From NCBI GenBank assembly GCA_002794785.1, contig NBBA01000016.1, positions 558,001 to 622,000 of the forward strand: DNA of 64,000 nucleotides, given 5' to 3'. The notes under the pieces are model-generated. The model was not told the origin of the DNA and searched no databases. It saw only the letters and a list, made by a program, of their open reading frames with translations. How positions within the stretch are numbered: the first letter of the stretch is position 1; each line of letters opens with the position of its first letter. Position numbers and translations under genes: made by a program. This document shows positions 32,694 through 44,849 of this stretch, in pieces. This stretch comes from Coniferiporia sulphurascens. Its lineage: Eukaryota; Basidiomycota; Agaricomycetes; Hymenochaetales; Hymenochaetaceae.

Positions 32694-35629
32694 ATGAGTG
32701 AAGCAGGAAATTCACAAGGCAGGACAGAGCGGCACGGTGAGTCCTCGTTCTAGAGCTTGCATTGTTGTTTCAATATTCATACAAACAAAGTGAATATTAG
32801 CAGTCACGAAACGCCCGACTTGACAGCGGATGAGCAAGATTTCCTCAAGATGCTTTGTAGAGTGCTTCCAAAGCTGATTAGCATGCTCGAGAAGCCCACT
32901 GATATTGGTGATCGTAAGTTGAGCCGTTTCTAGCAATCCTTTTCCGGGTCCTCGTCAATCGCTCAATATTGTGGCCACATCTAGCCTCACCATTGCTAAC
33001 TCAGGATTCGACACCAGGACCGGATGAGAAGTCGACACAAAGCTCAGACGAGGAGTCAACACAAAGTCTAGATGAAGAATGCATGCATAAGATGTCTTCA
33101 AGTCTACCGTCTTTTGCAGAAACCCAGAAAGGACTTGATTCCGGTGGAGACCAAGATTGGGGTCTCATACTCAACTTGAAGCTTCGTGAGTAGTCTGTTT
33201 GCGACTGTTGCCACTGTATGCACGAGAGGAGTGCGGCGCTTAACTTCTGTACACGCATCTCTGTAGCTAATGAGACGTACAGACTGTAAGTGCCTCTGGG
33301 GAGAATTCGCCAACTCGAGGCTCACGTGCACTGCCAGGGCTTGCTCGAGCTTGCATTTAATAGTACGTAACCAAAGGGGTACATTTGCACACTTGATGAT
33401 GCCTAAGCCACTTTTTCCCGCCACCGCAGATCTGGAGGTTCAGGAAGTTCGAGAAGAGGATCCGCCCCATTGATGGTGGGGCGCAGTTGATGGATGCGCT
33501 TGTGGAGCTACAAGAAGCAACCGGAGACGGCTCAAGTTTGGCGTTCTTTTTAGTCTCCATGATCACGCAGGTGTCTTCTGGAGCTCATGGAATGCGGGAA
33601 GTCAGTATCAGTGCCAGCGATCTAGACACAGTGTTGAGCACATTTGGAAATGCAAGCGACATGCTTTACAAAGCGTTCAAAAATCTCGGGGAGGATCTTC
33701 CCAAGGGAACCCATCTCGGACCGCTCGACAGTCTGAGACTCTTTTGCTGGGTGAGTGCCGAATTTGGATTCCAATTCATCCATTTATTGATGCATATTGG
33801 CTGTCTCATAAAATGGACGAACTTAAGGTTAATATTAATAATTCCAAAAGTAAGTAGAACATATGTTCGACAGATTCTTCTGTATTCGTATTCAAAGCTT
33901 CTTTGTCGTACTCCAGGCGTGACAAACGAAGAGCACATTGAGGATCTTCTATCCCTCGCTACCCACATATACGACGTCAGCAAGGGCCTGTCGGAATTTT
34001 TCGAGTCATGTGAGAGGAAGAGTCTACCAGTATATCTAAAACTGCCTAATGTATCACAAACTCACCACTTCCTCCGTTTCAAGCATTCCCTGAATTTCTG
34101 AAAGCGCGAGAAAAAGCTCAGAGTATAGATTACAATAACATGTTAACTGCCGCTACATTCTTCTCCGCAGTCACCGCGACGACGATGCAGCTCTCCTATG
34201 CTTATAACACGAACACACGGGCGTCACTTGGGGTTGCAGTTAATACATTGTGGTTTGTAGCACTCGTGTTCAGCACCGCGTCCGGCCTCAACAGTCTTGT
34301 CGGGCTCACCTGGTACCAGAAGTAGGTCCTTTTTCTTATCCTGTTCTATACTTTCCAAAGCTTCGTTCCATGGAAAAAGAGGGTTGAAGTTATGCGTGCA
34401 CAGGATACGACAGAAACGTTTACTGCCGGGCTGGGCGAAGCTGTGGCTCGCGTATGGACCGACGACCTCGCTTGCCATCGCATCCGCAGCATTCTCTGCC
34501 GGGTTATGTATCTTTGCATTCTCATCTTCGCAGGTGCGTGTCTGTCCTGCTCCGTCCATTGGGAGCTGGCAGCGAATGTATCCACTGATTGTTGCCTCAC
34601 TTTGTCCTCTACATATTACATTACGGTCCGCGATCGCTCCGACTCGGGCACGGTCTAATTGCACGCGGCCCCTTGCGTTATGCGCTCCAGCACACTATCA
34701 CATCGGCCCTGACGGCGACCTTCACCGTCGCACACGCCGTTGCGCTTTTCGTACTCCTGTGCCTGTATAGCCCAAATCAAAGTCTTCTTGAATACTGGTA
34801 TCTGCGCAATGTGCCACCGCGAGACAGGGCTCGTGTGGTTGATTTTATGCGTATCGAAGGTCTCCCACGGTCCGGGGTGAATATCGCCTGCAATTTTTTA
34901 TACATCACACAGACGGATCCATTGTCTACAAGGGTTAAAAAGAATCTTAACAAGGCATGGACGTCTGTACTCTTGTCTGCACGCTCTGTCGTTGCATGGG
35001 TCATTACTCGCTGTTCACATTGGCTAGCACTTTTTCGGCGCAGGGTCCGTGATCCCAAGGAGTTGAGAAGTATGGAACAGGTGTCTAAGGTGGACACGAG
35101 GGTGGTTACGCCGAGCGAACTGGAGCGTGGAAACGAGCTCCGTGAACATGATGGGGAGCCAGAAATACAGATACCCAACGTAACAGAGGGTCAAGGCATT
35201 ACGCCATTCGAGAGGCCACGAATTTCGACTCCCAATGTTACCAAGCCCGAAGAAAATGCAGCTCTTGTTGCCAAGGGGCCGGGTGAGAAGATCAGTCGCG
35301 GTTGTGACACCTCTTCAACCCTGGAGTTGATAGAAGAGTCTATTTCAGTCATATCGTCTACAGCAGATCCTATTCCTGGCCCAGGTTCAATTCAGACGGT
35401 TCAAAATTCGGACAACGGCCTGAGGCAAGAGACGGACGCTCTTGAGAGGCCGAAGACATCGCAGGAAGAAGAATCGGGACCCCCCTTCAGTCATTCCGCG
35501 CAAGAAGGTTTTGAAACACATAATACCAACGTGTCTGATCCTACCTTCAAAGTTGAGTGCGAACGCGAGGTAGCCTTTGAAGAGAGCAGTCCTTCTCCAG
35601 ATATTGGAAGCACTGGGGGTCTCAAATGA
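32694..35629 (+). CDS. Array copy H: apparently intact multi-exon membrane protein
   Basis: The start ATGAGTGAAGCAG is at 32694. Exon 2 has TPDLTADEQDFLKMLCRVL. The third exon is longer than in other copies and contains a small tandem acidic repeat (DEKSTQSSDEESTQSLDEEC, about 33026-33085). TM exon 34140-34322; its donor reads CAGAA-GTAGGT rather than GTGAGT but keeps GT. Third-helix exon 34404-34532 (SLAIASAAFSAGLCIFAF). Last exon about 34690-35629 with the fourth helix, YLRNVPPRDR, an ITQTDPLSTRVKK block and an acidic tail ending GSTGGLK-stop. No disabling change found. N-type a, middle x, C-type I (STRV subtype). Function unknown. Confidence 0.75.
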
Positions 35630-35767
35630 TCAAAGTTGAGTGGATTAGGATGGCGGCGGCAGGGGATTATGGAAGGGACATGAAGCTCCTGGATTCATCG
35701 CAAAAAGATATAGTGAGGGAACCAGCGTAACGTATTAGAAAAATGTCCCGCAAATATTACTGTTACC

Positions 35768-35784
35768 GCGATTTTGACAATCGC
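35768..35784 (+). terminator. Conserved 3'-flank hairpin of copy H
   Basis: GCGATTTTGACAATCGC, perfect 6-bp arms GCGATT/AATCGC around a 5-nt loop, about 140 bp after the stop codon. Confidence 0.4.
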
Positions 35785-36498
35785 TGGTAGCTGGTTCAAC
35801 TATGATAGGGAGGGATGTAGATAGCCGATCTTACCAGGGCCGTAGGAGGGGTAGCGATAAGAGACAGTAAGACTGGCATAGTGCATACAGGGGTGAGGCG
35901 AGGGAGGAGGACATCAGTTAGGTTCAATACATGAATAAGATAGAAGGAGGAAGCGGAGGGGTCACAAGGATGGCTTGATATCCAATGGGCTGGTTTTAAC
36001 TCATACAGGTGCCTTGTGGCCGTGCCTAATGGCACCAGGTCGAAAAACAGCTTGTGCTGGACTTGGAAAATGTTAATCAGCTCCAGACCAAATAGGGAAA
36101 GCCTGATATTAGTGGACCTGTGCCGAGCGCGGCAAGGACTTTTTGTAATAACCATCGGCAATGGATCGGATCAACAGACGGCATTGTGGCTTGATCTACA
36201 CAGGCGCTGATCATAATTAACATTGATTGGCAATATATACGTGCCCATACTACCTCTTATGGGAACTTTTTTAGACGCTCATCCACGTTGCATGCGGTGT
36301 TCAGTGTGGTTTAAAGCCTTGTGATCACTTGATAGGGAGGCCTGGAACAAGGTGGAAGTCGAAGCAGACGACTTCCCACGCACAAGTGGTGTACCCTTGG
36401 GTACTATACGGCGTAGGACCTAGATCGATCCTTCGGCCTCGCACTGTAGTTCCCCCCACTCAGTCTAGTCCTGTTGTTCCTGAGGATATATCGTCATC
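35785..36498. promoter_or_regulatory. Promoter blocks of copy I
   Basis: No gene. Holds both conserved upstream blocks: the TGGGCTGGTTTTAACTCATA...GACTTGGAAAATG block (about 35985-36190) and ACGTGCCCATACTACCTCTT (about 36239). Confidence 0.5.
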
Positions 36499-39333
36499 AT
36501 GAGCGAAGCAGGAAAAGCACGAGGCGGAACAGAGCAGCACAGTAAGTCCTCCTTACAGAGCTCGCATCGTAGTCCCAATATTCAGACACGCAAAGAGTCC
36601 AAATTGACAGATGAAGAGCAAAACTTTCTCAAGACACTGTATCGTGTGCTTCCCAAGCTGGTCAGCGGGCTCGAGATGCCCACTGGTGGTCGTAAGTTGA
36701 GGCAGCCCCAGCCATCTTTTTTCGGGTCCTCGTCAATTACTGAATAACTGTGGCCACATTTAGCCTCACCATCACCAGCTCAGGAGAAAGCACCAGGTCC
36801 AGATGAGAAGGGTCTGTTGTAACTCACGTCAGTTTTCATTGAGCCAACCGTCTTTTACAGAAGTTCGGGAAGGACTTGATTCCCGCGGAGACCACGTTGA
36901 ACGGCGTCGCAACGCAAGTGAGTGATTTGCTTGTAATTGGTGATTCATGCCACTGTATGCACCCGATGAGTGCGGCGCATAACTCTGTACACGCATCCCT
37001 GCAGTTAATCAGTACTGTAAGTAAGTGTCCCTATGAGAACTCCTCGCCAACACAAAGCTCACGTGCATTACCAGAGCTTGCTGGGGCTTGTTTTATATAG
37101 TATGTCACCAAAAGGGTGTCCACGTGATAATGCCTAAGCTCGCCTACCGCAGATCGGCAAGTTCAATAGGATCGAGAAGAGGATCCGCGCGGTTGAAGGT
37201 GGAGCGCGGTTGATGGATGCGCTTGTGGAGCTGAAACAAACAGCCGAATACTCCGCTTACATTGGTAAGTCTGAGGCTCTTTTGAGTGTCCATGACCACA
37301 CTGGCTTCTCTGGAACTCATGATAGTGTACACACCCGAGGGTGTTCAAAGGGCGTTTGACCCATTTGAAAAAGCAAGCGACACGCTTATCGAAGCATTCC
37401 AAAACCTCGGGGAGAGTTTTATTAAAGATAAGTATCTCACACCGTCCCGCGAACTATCTCGTTTTTGCAACGTTAGTGCAGAATTTGGTTCCTGATCCAA
37501 ATTTTCATTGACACGTATTGGGTGTCTTATAGGAGAGAAGTCGTGTAAGCAATGTTGAGTGAGTTGGACATGCGCCCGAACGATCCTTCTGTATTCACAT
37601 TCGAAGGCTTGGTAGTCGGAGGGTTATTACAGACGAGAAAATACTTGAACTACATCTCGGTCTCGGAGAACATGTAGACAAAGTCACTAAGGGCCTGTCA
37701 GATGTTTTCGACTCAGGTGAGAGAAAGAGTCCAGTCGTCTGTCTGAAATTACCTAATGCTCCGCAACTTATCGCTTCCTCCTCTCTAAGCACTCCCTGAA
37801 TTCTTGAAAGCGCGAGAGAAAGCTCAGAGTATGGATTACAATAATATGTTGACGGCTGCAACATTCTTCTCTGCAGTCACCGCGACAACGCTGCAGCTCT
37901 CCTATACTTATAACACGAGCACATGGGTGTCACTCGGAGTAGCAGTTAATACATTATGGTTCGTAGCGCTCGTGTTTAGTACAGCGTCTAGTCTCAACAG
38001 TCTTGTCGGGCTCATGTGGTACCAGAAGTGGGTCCTTTTTCTTATCCTGTTCCATACTTATTAAAGCTTCGTTCCACGGAAAAGGGAAGCTGACGTTCTG
38101 CATTTGATTTTGTATACAGGATACGACGGGACCAATTATTTCCGGACTGGGTGAAGCTGTGGATCGAGTATGGACCGATGATCTCGCTTGCCATAGCATC
38201 TGCGGCATTCTCTGCTGGATTATGTCTCTTTGCATTCTCGTCCTCGCAAGTGCGTGCCTATCTTGCTCCGTTGACGAATGTATCCGCTAATTGTAGCCCC
38301 ATCTCTTTGACCTCCGTTGGTGGCCCACGACGACCCCGACTCGGGTATGACCTAAATCGCATACGACCCCGTCCACAACATGCTCCAGCACATCATCACC
38401 TCTGTCCTGACGGCGACTTTCACTGTCGCACACGCCGTCGCGCTCTTCGCACCCCTGTTCTTGTACAGCCCAAATCCGATTTGTCGCTTCTTTTTGAAAG
38501 TCTTTACAACACCCTTCGACTATTGTTTAAAAGTCTGGTTTCTTCGCAAGGTGCTGCGGCAACACAGAAAGTTTGTAGTACTAAAAGCTATACATTCTCA
38601 TGGCTCTCCATGGTCCGAGGTGAATAACGTCTGCAATAATTATGGCATTGTACAAACAGGTGCATCCACGAGAGTTGAAGAGAATGTTAAAAAGGCGTGG
38701 TCGCCTGTACTCTCATCTGCGCGCTCCGTCGTTGCGTGTCTCAATACCCGCCGGCTGGATCGGCTGGCGCTTCGTCGGCACAGGACCCATTATGCCAAGG
38801 AATCCAGCGACATGGAACAGACACATGGGGCGGGCATGATTTTTGCTGAGCTGGACGAACTGGAGCGTGGCAACGGGCCCCAGGAAGATTCCGGGGAACC
38901 AGAAACGCAGATGTCCATCGGAACAGAGGACGAGGTCTTTCCGCCATACGAGGCGCCACAAGCTTCGATTTCCAACGTTACCGATTCCGACCAGGTTGTA
39001 GCGCCTGCTGCTAAGGAAAAGTGTAAAGAATATGTGAACAATTTTCACACCTGTGCGACTCTGAAGTCGACGGAGGAGCCTACCACGGCCACATCGTCCA
39101 CAGAACATCTCATCCTCGGCTTTAGATCGAGTCCAATGGCTCGAAATCCAAACGATGGCCTTGAGAGCGGCGTGAGGCAAGCTGCAAGTACTTCTAGGAA
39201 GCCTAACGTATCGCAGGAAGAAAAACAGGAATACCCTTTCGATATCTCTGCGCAAGGAGGTGACGAAGCATATAACATCGACGCATCTAATCCTACCTTG
39301 AAGGTTGGACGCAGACACAGGGTAGTCTTTTAG
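36499..39333 (+). CDS. Array copy I: multi-exon membrane protein, stop just before family terminus
   Basis: The start ATGAGCGAAGCAG is at 36499. Exon 2 has ESKLTDEEQNFLKTLYRVL (N-type b). The helical exon near 37153 reads IGKFNRIEKRIRAVEGG, then EGVQRAFDPFEKASDTL (middle type y). TM exon about 37847-38029, third-helix exon 38120-38248, last exon about 38384-39333 with YS..LRKVLRQHRK and the STRV subtype block. The tail stops at a TAG (39331-39333) after RRHRVVF, where the paralogues read VAFEEDRPS and continue about 16 residues to NLK-stop. That loss is small, so the product may still be functional. C-type I. Confidence 0.7.
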
Positions 39334-39992
39334 GAGAATTGTCCTGCTACAGACGTCGTAAACCTTGGAAATCTCAAACGAACGGAGCTGAGTAGGTTGG
39401 GATGACCAAGGGCGGGGGCGGGCATTGTGAAGAGGGCATGAAACTCCTGTATTCTCCGGGTGATGTTCGCCAAAACAAACATGAGCATAACTCGTAATAT
39501 GGTTGTAATGACACCAAGTCGACAAACATGTGCTGGATTTGATAGCTGTTAAGCATGAGAAAAGCCTGATATGGATATGAAAGTGGATCAGTGCCGCCGG
39601 TGCCAAGCATGGGAAAGACTCTTTAACAGCCATCGGTAATTACCCAGAGAAACAGGTGGTCGTTGCAGTTTGATCTCCACAGATCATAATAAGTCATTGA
39701 CGATATATACGCGCCCATACAGTACTGCCTCTCCTTAAATTACAAAAAGCTCATCCACGTTGCATGCGGTGTTCAATGCGATTTAAAGCCTCGTGATTAT
39801 TTGATAGGGAACTGCAGGAGCTGCTTCCCATGCACGGGCGACCTGTCCTTGGGTACTAAACCGTGCGGCAGAACCTTGATTCTTTCTGTCCTTCATCGCA
39901 TTCTTTCCCTCTATACGTCCCAGCCCTCACGCCTTCTTTGTAGCTCCATTTGCTTAGTCCAGTCTGGTTTTTTGGGAGCATATACCATCACC
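39334..39992. promoter_or_regulatory. 3' flank of copy I and promoter of copy J
   Basis: No gene. Ghost of the copy I tail to about 39380 (AATCTCAAACGA). Then the conserved upstream blocks (about 39500-39640 and ACGCGCCCATACAGTACTGC at about 39709). Confidence 0.5.
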
Positions 39993-40498
39993 ATGAGTGA
40001 AGGAGGAGAAGCACAAGGTGGAACGGGGCAGTCTGGTATGTGTACTCTATGAATTTGTCTCATTGTCCCAATATTCAAACAATCAAAGGGGATGCTAGTG
40101 GGGGCCGACAACCCGAACTGACAAATGAGGAGCAAGCATTCCTCAGAACACTGTATCATGTGCTTCCCAAGCTGGTTAATGGGCTTGAGGTTCCCAGTAA
40201 TACAAGTGATTGTAAGTTGAGCTGATCCTACTAGCAATTTTTGCTGGATCCTAATCAATCACTGTACACACACCTAGTCTCACTGTTGCAAGCTCGAAAT
40301 CCGATAGGAGGAGGCCAAAAAAAGAATGGTATGCTGTAACTCACTCATCAGGTGTTATCGACCCAAGCATCTTTTGCAGAATTCCAAGAGGGATGTTAGG
40401 AATTGATGAATAAGCTTGCTTACAAGCTTAGACAATGATACCAGTGACTACCAATACAGGAAGGGACTCCCACAGAGACTATCCAGCAATCATTCAAC

Positions 40499-41163
40499 AT
40501 GGGGACAGAACTAACTAGAAAACCAGGACTTCTTGGGAACATCAGGCCAATCACGATGCTCAAGCAACCACTAAAGACTCTTGACTCGTCAAGACTCTGC
40601 CACCGATGCTGGACCGCATACAATCAATCATGGGAAGCATTTAACACAGTAATAACCGAATGCTTTTACATGGCAGGGTACACAAACTGCCAGGTAACTA
40701 CAGATCACGCTGTAGACCCCATAGGCGATGGCATGGAGGTCAGGGTAACACACACGATACAAATGTACATCTTTGATGTACAGGAGTTTTTGCACAACGT
40801 CCATGTCCAGACGATAGTGAACCCACACATACATGACAAGGAATGTGACCTACGAGGGTCTCAGGATCCTTCCCGTACAGGACGTTGCAGGATAACACAT
40901 TCCTAGCTAACGCTCACCAATTACATGCAAAGGTAATCACCCTCTTCAAGAATCTATCAGCAAAGGGATTGACGACTGCCAATCAGCAGATCGGCAATGT
41001 TAATCTTTACGTGATAACACTATGGTTATCAAATGGATCACCCCCGGCGCCACCTCCAGGATACACGCGACGTATCGCTAGGATAAACCACATTAATGAA
41101 CTGCCGGACAATGTGATCGACAACAGGACACCAACTGAAAGGTACCCGCCTATGGACCTTTAG
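40499..41163 (+). pseudogene. U3-located ORF of LTR element 1 (unknown protein, frameshifted)
   Basis: The first frame (40499-40906) encodes a protein with RPITMLKQPL, a C-x2-C pair (LCHRCWTAYNQSWEAFN) and GYTNCQVTTDHAV. The homology then moves to another frame (40885-41163), which reads PPGYTRRIARINHI and DNRTPTERYPP before a stop. The region at 50151-50831 has the same elements in the same order (RPITLINTRNLCQCC, QVAWKAFN, GYDNCQITFDHTT, TPGYSRITNINAI, VDNRTPERTPF), so this is a real conserved protein of the element family with one frameshift here. It resembles no gag, protease, RT, RNase H, integrase or envelope known to me. Confidence 0.75.
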
Positions 41164-41460
41164 CCGATATCGCATTATGTGATTAAGCCACACTTGGCAG
41201 GAACCAAAGCGCTTACTGAAGCCAGCCACAAACTCTAAAATGGTGAAGTGTCCAATACGACAAGACAACATGAAGGAACCAGTACAGGAGGCCAACAAGA
41301 CAAGTTAATGACTTACCAATCATCAAGCTGTTAGGCAGCATCTCAACATTAAGCCACTGGCACATAAGACTACAGGGTAGTGTGCAGAACAGTGGGGCGA
41401 TGCGCACAGCCTAAGCATCATGGTGAAGTCATTATGATACCATATGACGTCCCTATGAGC

Positions 41461-41519
41461 TCAGTGGAGCCTAGTGGAGCCTAGTGGAGCGCATGATGTG
41501 CAGTGGAGCTCAGTGGAGC
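41461..41519 (+). repeat. AGTGGAGC repeats in U3
   Basis: Five AGTGGAGC units in about 60 bp, with a further unit near 41598. Located 170-230 bp before the TATA box, the usual place for LTR enhancer repeats. Confidence 0.6.
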
Positions 41520-41689
41520 ACCAATGGCCAATCATAGATAGTTATTTTTCATATGATCCTCTAATGAGGTCATTTGCACTGGTATGCAGCTCCAAGTCAG
41601 TGGAGCTTATGACGACACTGTGAGGCATCATAGCTCCAACTGCAGAGCCTTGTGGAGTGTCTGCTTTCAAGCGGAGCTTCTTCTTCATG

Positions 41690-41734
41690 TATATAAGGAG
41701 GGCCTAGACCAGCCTAGACCCCCAGTTTAATTCA
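41690..41734 (+). promoter_or_regulatory. LTR element 1 core promoter
   Basis: TATATAAGG at 41690 and CAGTTTAATTCA at 41723. Spacing is identical to TATAAAAG (51290) and CAGTTTAATTCA (51323) in element 2, so the second motif is the likely transcription start and the U3/R border. Confidence 0.65.
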
Positions 41735-44376
41735 CCTTCTCAATTCTCTCAGACTTCTCCTGAGCGAAGTACCAACATCTACCAACTTATTCTTGACTCA
41801 ATCACATGCCTCAACTCTATCTCAGCTACTTGTTCCATCGGCTAACCACAGTTACCCTTGGTCCTAACAAGGGACTTGACTCCAACAGGGACAAAGAAGC
41901 GCTGCATCAGAATGCTGGTGAGTAATATGTTTGTGACTGTTGCCACTGGATGCACCCAAGGAGTGCGGCGCTTAACTTCTGTGCACACATCACTGCAGTT
42001 GTACAGTACAATAAGTATGTGTCCCTATGGAGAACTTCTCGCCAACACAAAGCTCATGTGCACTACCAGGGTGTGCTGTGGCTTGTATGGAACAGTACGT
42101 CACCAAGGCAATAAAAATGTGATGATGCTTGAGCCCTTTTACTCGCCACCGCAGATTCGGAAATTCAAGAAGACCGAGGGCAGGATCCGCACCGTCAAAG
42201 GTGGCGCGCAGTTGATGGATGCGCTTGTGGAGCTAGAAAAAGCAGCTATACATGGCGGTTATTGGGGTATGTTTGGAGTTCTTTTTAATGTCCATGAACA
42301 CATAGGCTTCTTCTGGAATTCATGGAAGGCGGGCAGACATACTTGGCAATTTACACACGACACTGAGCTCATTTGAAATTGCAAGCACAACACTATTCAG
42401 TGCATTCAACAATTTCGGGGAGGATATTTTCAGGGAAAAGCACCTCGCACTGCTCCACGAACTCGAAGCTTTTTGCCATGTCAGTGCTGAATTGAAAGAC
42501 CTAATCCTTCCGTTCACTGACGCATACTGGCTGTCTCATGAAAAGGGCAAACTTCGAGGTTTGCAGCATAGTGAGTTGGACATGCATCCGAACGATTCTT
42601 CCGTATTTATATTCATGGTTTTCTTGTCCTGGGGACACTTCGGGAACGACAGTCCGAGACGAAACTGAAGTACTTCCATCCCTCAGCAAATACATAGACG
42701 ACATCACTCAGGGCCTGTTGGAACTTCTTGAGCCATGTGAGAAAAAGATTCCAGCCTTCTGTATGAAGCCACGTAACACTCCACGACTTACCATTTCCTC
42801 CGTTCCAAGCATTCCCTGATTTTCTAAAAGCGCAAGAGAAGGCTCAGAGCATAAATTACAATAATATGTTGACAGCTGCAACATTCTTCTCCACAGTCAC
42901 GGTGATGACGCTACAACTCTCTTACGCCTATAATACGAACCCACGCAAGTCATTTGGAGTTGCAGTAAATACATTATAGTTCGTAGCGCTTGTGTTTAGC
43001 ACGGCATCTAGCCTCAACAGTCTTGTCGGGCTCACGTGGTACCAGAAGTCAGTTCGCTCCTTATCCTGTTTCATACTTTTCAAAGCTTCGTTCCTTCGTT
43101 CCATGGAAAAAGAGAGCTAAAGTTATGCATTTGCCTATGTGCACAGGATATGACGGAACCGATTGCTGCCGGACTGGGTGAAGCTGTGGATCAAGTATGG
43201 ACCGACAATCTCGCTTGCCGTAGCATCTGCAGCATTCTCTGCTGGAGTATGTCTCTTTGCCTTTTCATCTTCGCAAGTGCGTCTTTGCCCTACTCCTCCC
43301 ATTGAGAGCTGGCAACGAATGTATCCGCTGATTGTTGCCGCACCTCTTTGTCCTCTACGTGTTCCATTACAGTCCGCAATCACTATGACTCGGGTATGGT
43401 CCAATTTGTACCAATGCGCAATGCGCTCCAGCACACTGTCACCTGGGCCCTGACGGCGGCCTTCACAGTCGCGCACACCATTGCGCTCTTCGTACCCTTG
43501 TGCCTGTATGGCCCAAACAGTCTTTTTAAGTACTGGTATCTGCACAATGTGCCGCGACAGGACAGAGCTTATATAATTGAAATCATACATCGCCTTGGCG
43601 TTCCATGGTCCGAGGTGAATATAATCTGTGATGAATTCGGCATCGCTGTGGTGCGGACAGCTACATCATCCACGAGAGTTAAAAGGATTATAAAAGAGGC
43701 GTGGGAGTCTGCACTCTCGTCTGCATGCTCCGTCGTTGCGTGGCCCATTATCCTCTGGGCAGATTGGCTAGCACTTCGTTGACACAGGACCCGGACTACC
43801 AAGGAGTCGAGCAACATGGAGCAGATGCCTGAGCTGGATGCGAAGGTGGTTACGCCGAGCGAGCTGGAGAGTGGCATCGGATCCAAGGGACGTGCTGGGG
43901 AGCCGGGTACGCAGAAACCCATAGTAAAGGGTCAAGGCCCTGCGCCACTACAGGGACCACAAACTCCGATTTTCGATGCTACAGATCCTGACAAGGGTGC
44001 AGTGCTTACTTCCAAGGGACCAGGTGAAGAAGACGGATGCAATTTTGACACTTCTTCATCCCCGGAGTCGAAGAAAGAGCCTACCGTGGCCACAATGTAT
44101 ATGACAGACCTTATTCCTGACCAGAGTTCGGGCCAGACGGATCAAAATTCGGACAAAGGCCTTGAGGGCATCGGGAGACAAGAGACAAGCGCTCCTGAGT
44201 GGCCAAACACATTGCAGGAAGAAGAGCCGGAAAATCCTTTCTATTCTTCTGTGCAGGAAGGCGTTGAAGCACGTAACTCCTGCACTTTTAACTCCTGCGC
44301 TTCTAACACTGCTTCCGAAACTGAGCACGAGCATGAGGGAGTTGTGGAAGAGGGCCGTCCAGGTGATCTCGGATGA

Positions 44377-44584
44377 TCGGGATATTGAGTGAATTAGGAT
44401 GGCCAGCGAAGGAGGAACTTGAAGGAGTACACTCATAGATTCGCTGTGGCGGACATAGTGTAGGGAATGTTACTTTGCCTGTTTTACTGCAATTTTGATA
44501 ACTGCTGACTGTTAGTTCTATATGATGATAGGACCAGCTGTGCTAGTAGAGCCCAATACCTTTTTTAGTTTACTGTAGTGCTGA
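44377..44584. other. 3' flank of copy J
   Basis: Decayed version of the family 3' flank, with the hairpin reduced to TGCAATTTTGATAACTGC near 44489. Confidence 0.4.
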
Positions 44585-44589
44585 TAAAC

Positions 44590-44844
44590 TCTTAAAATCT
44601 ACGCATGTTGTGGTAGATGATGAGGTGCAGTGGTGAAGTTGAGGCAAAGGTGGGTTATCAGCATAAACCAATGTATTTCATGGTAGAGACCAGCTCTCCT
44701 TATATACATCCACCGTGTGCTATGTATACTATAATGATCATAGCTCCTATCGTATGGTGTTATCATTGCGTTATCATTCACTTAGTAAGATGGTTGTTCA
44801 TATGACCATCTGTTATTTATATTGTTAGTTATATTTATTTAATA
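44590..44844 (-). repeat. Copia 3' LTR
   Basis: 255 bp. On the minus strand it begins TATTAAATAA and ends GATTTTAAGA, i.e. TA...GA rather than TG...CA. The ends are fixed by target duplications here and at the solo copy 51552-51807. Confidence 0.88.
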
Positions 44845-44849
44845 CTCCC

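Larger units (their letters stand above)
40394..41869 (+). mobile_element. Long solo LTR-like element 1, carrying an ORF in U3
   Basis: Starts TGTTAGGAATTGATGAA and ends CCTAACA (perfect 6-bp inverted ends TGTTAG/CTAACA), flanked by the 5-bp target duplication AGGGA (40389-40393 and 41870-41874). A TATA box (TATATAAGG, 41690) lies 33 bp before CAGTTTAATTCA (41723), which also occurs at the same spacing in the element at 50125. This is the layout of an LTR: U3 with promoter, then R/U5 (about 147 bp). No gag or pol and no second LTR is present, so it is best read as a solo LTR left by recombination. At 1476 bp it is long for a fungal LTR. Tandem AGTGGAGC units (41461-41519) sit upstream of the TATA box. 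Confidence 0.8.
39993..44376 (+). pseudogene. Array copy J: pseudogene split by a solo LTR-like element
   Basis: The 5' part (39993-40393) has the start ATGAGTGAAGGAG, exon 2 with QPELTNEEQAFLRTLYHVL, and the small third exon region. A 1476-bp element (40394-41869) then lies inside the small exon that in other copies reads ...CAGGAAGGACTTGATTCC. The rest resumes at 41870. The helical exon near 42155 reads FKKTEGRIRTVKGGAQLMDA, TM exon about 42867-43049, third-helix exon 43147-43275, last exon about 43427-44376. Further lesions: the Trp of NTLW in the TM exon is TAG (42977-42979), and LALR is followed by TGA at about 43780. The tail beyond is well preserved. N-type b, middle x, C-type I (STRV subtype). 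Confidence 0.85.

Noticed and set aside
38713..39633. 306-codon minus-strand frame antisense to the last exon of copy I (and similar frames opposite A, B, G, L)
   Set aside because: It mirrors the conserved coding exon on the other strand, recurs only as a by-product of its codon pattern, and has no domain of its own.
41461..41519. CRISPR-like repeat array
   Set aside because: Units are 8 bp with no regular spacers, within an LTR of a eukaryotic genome.
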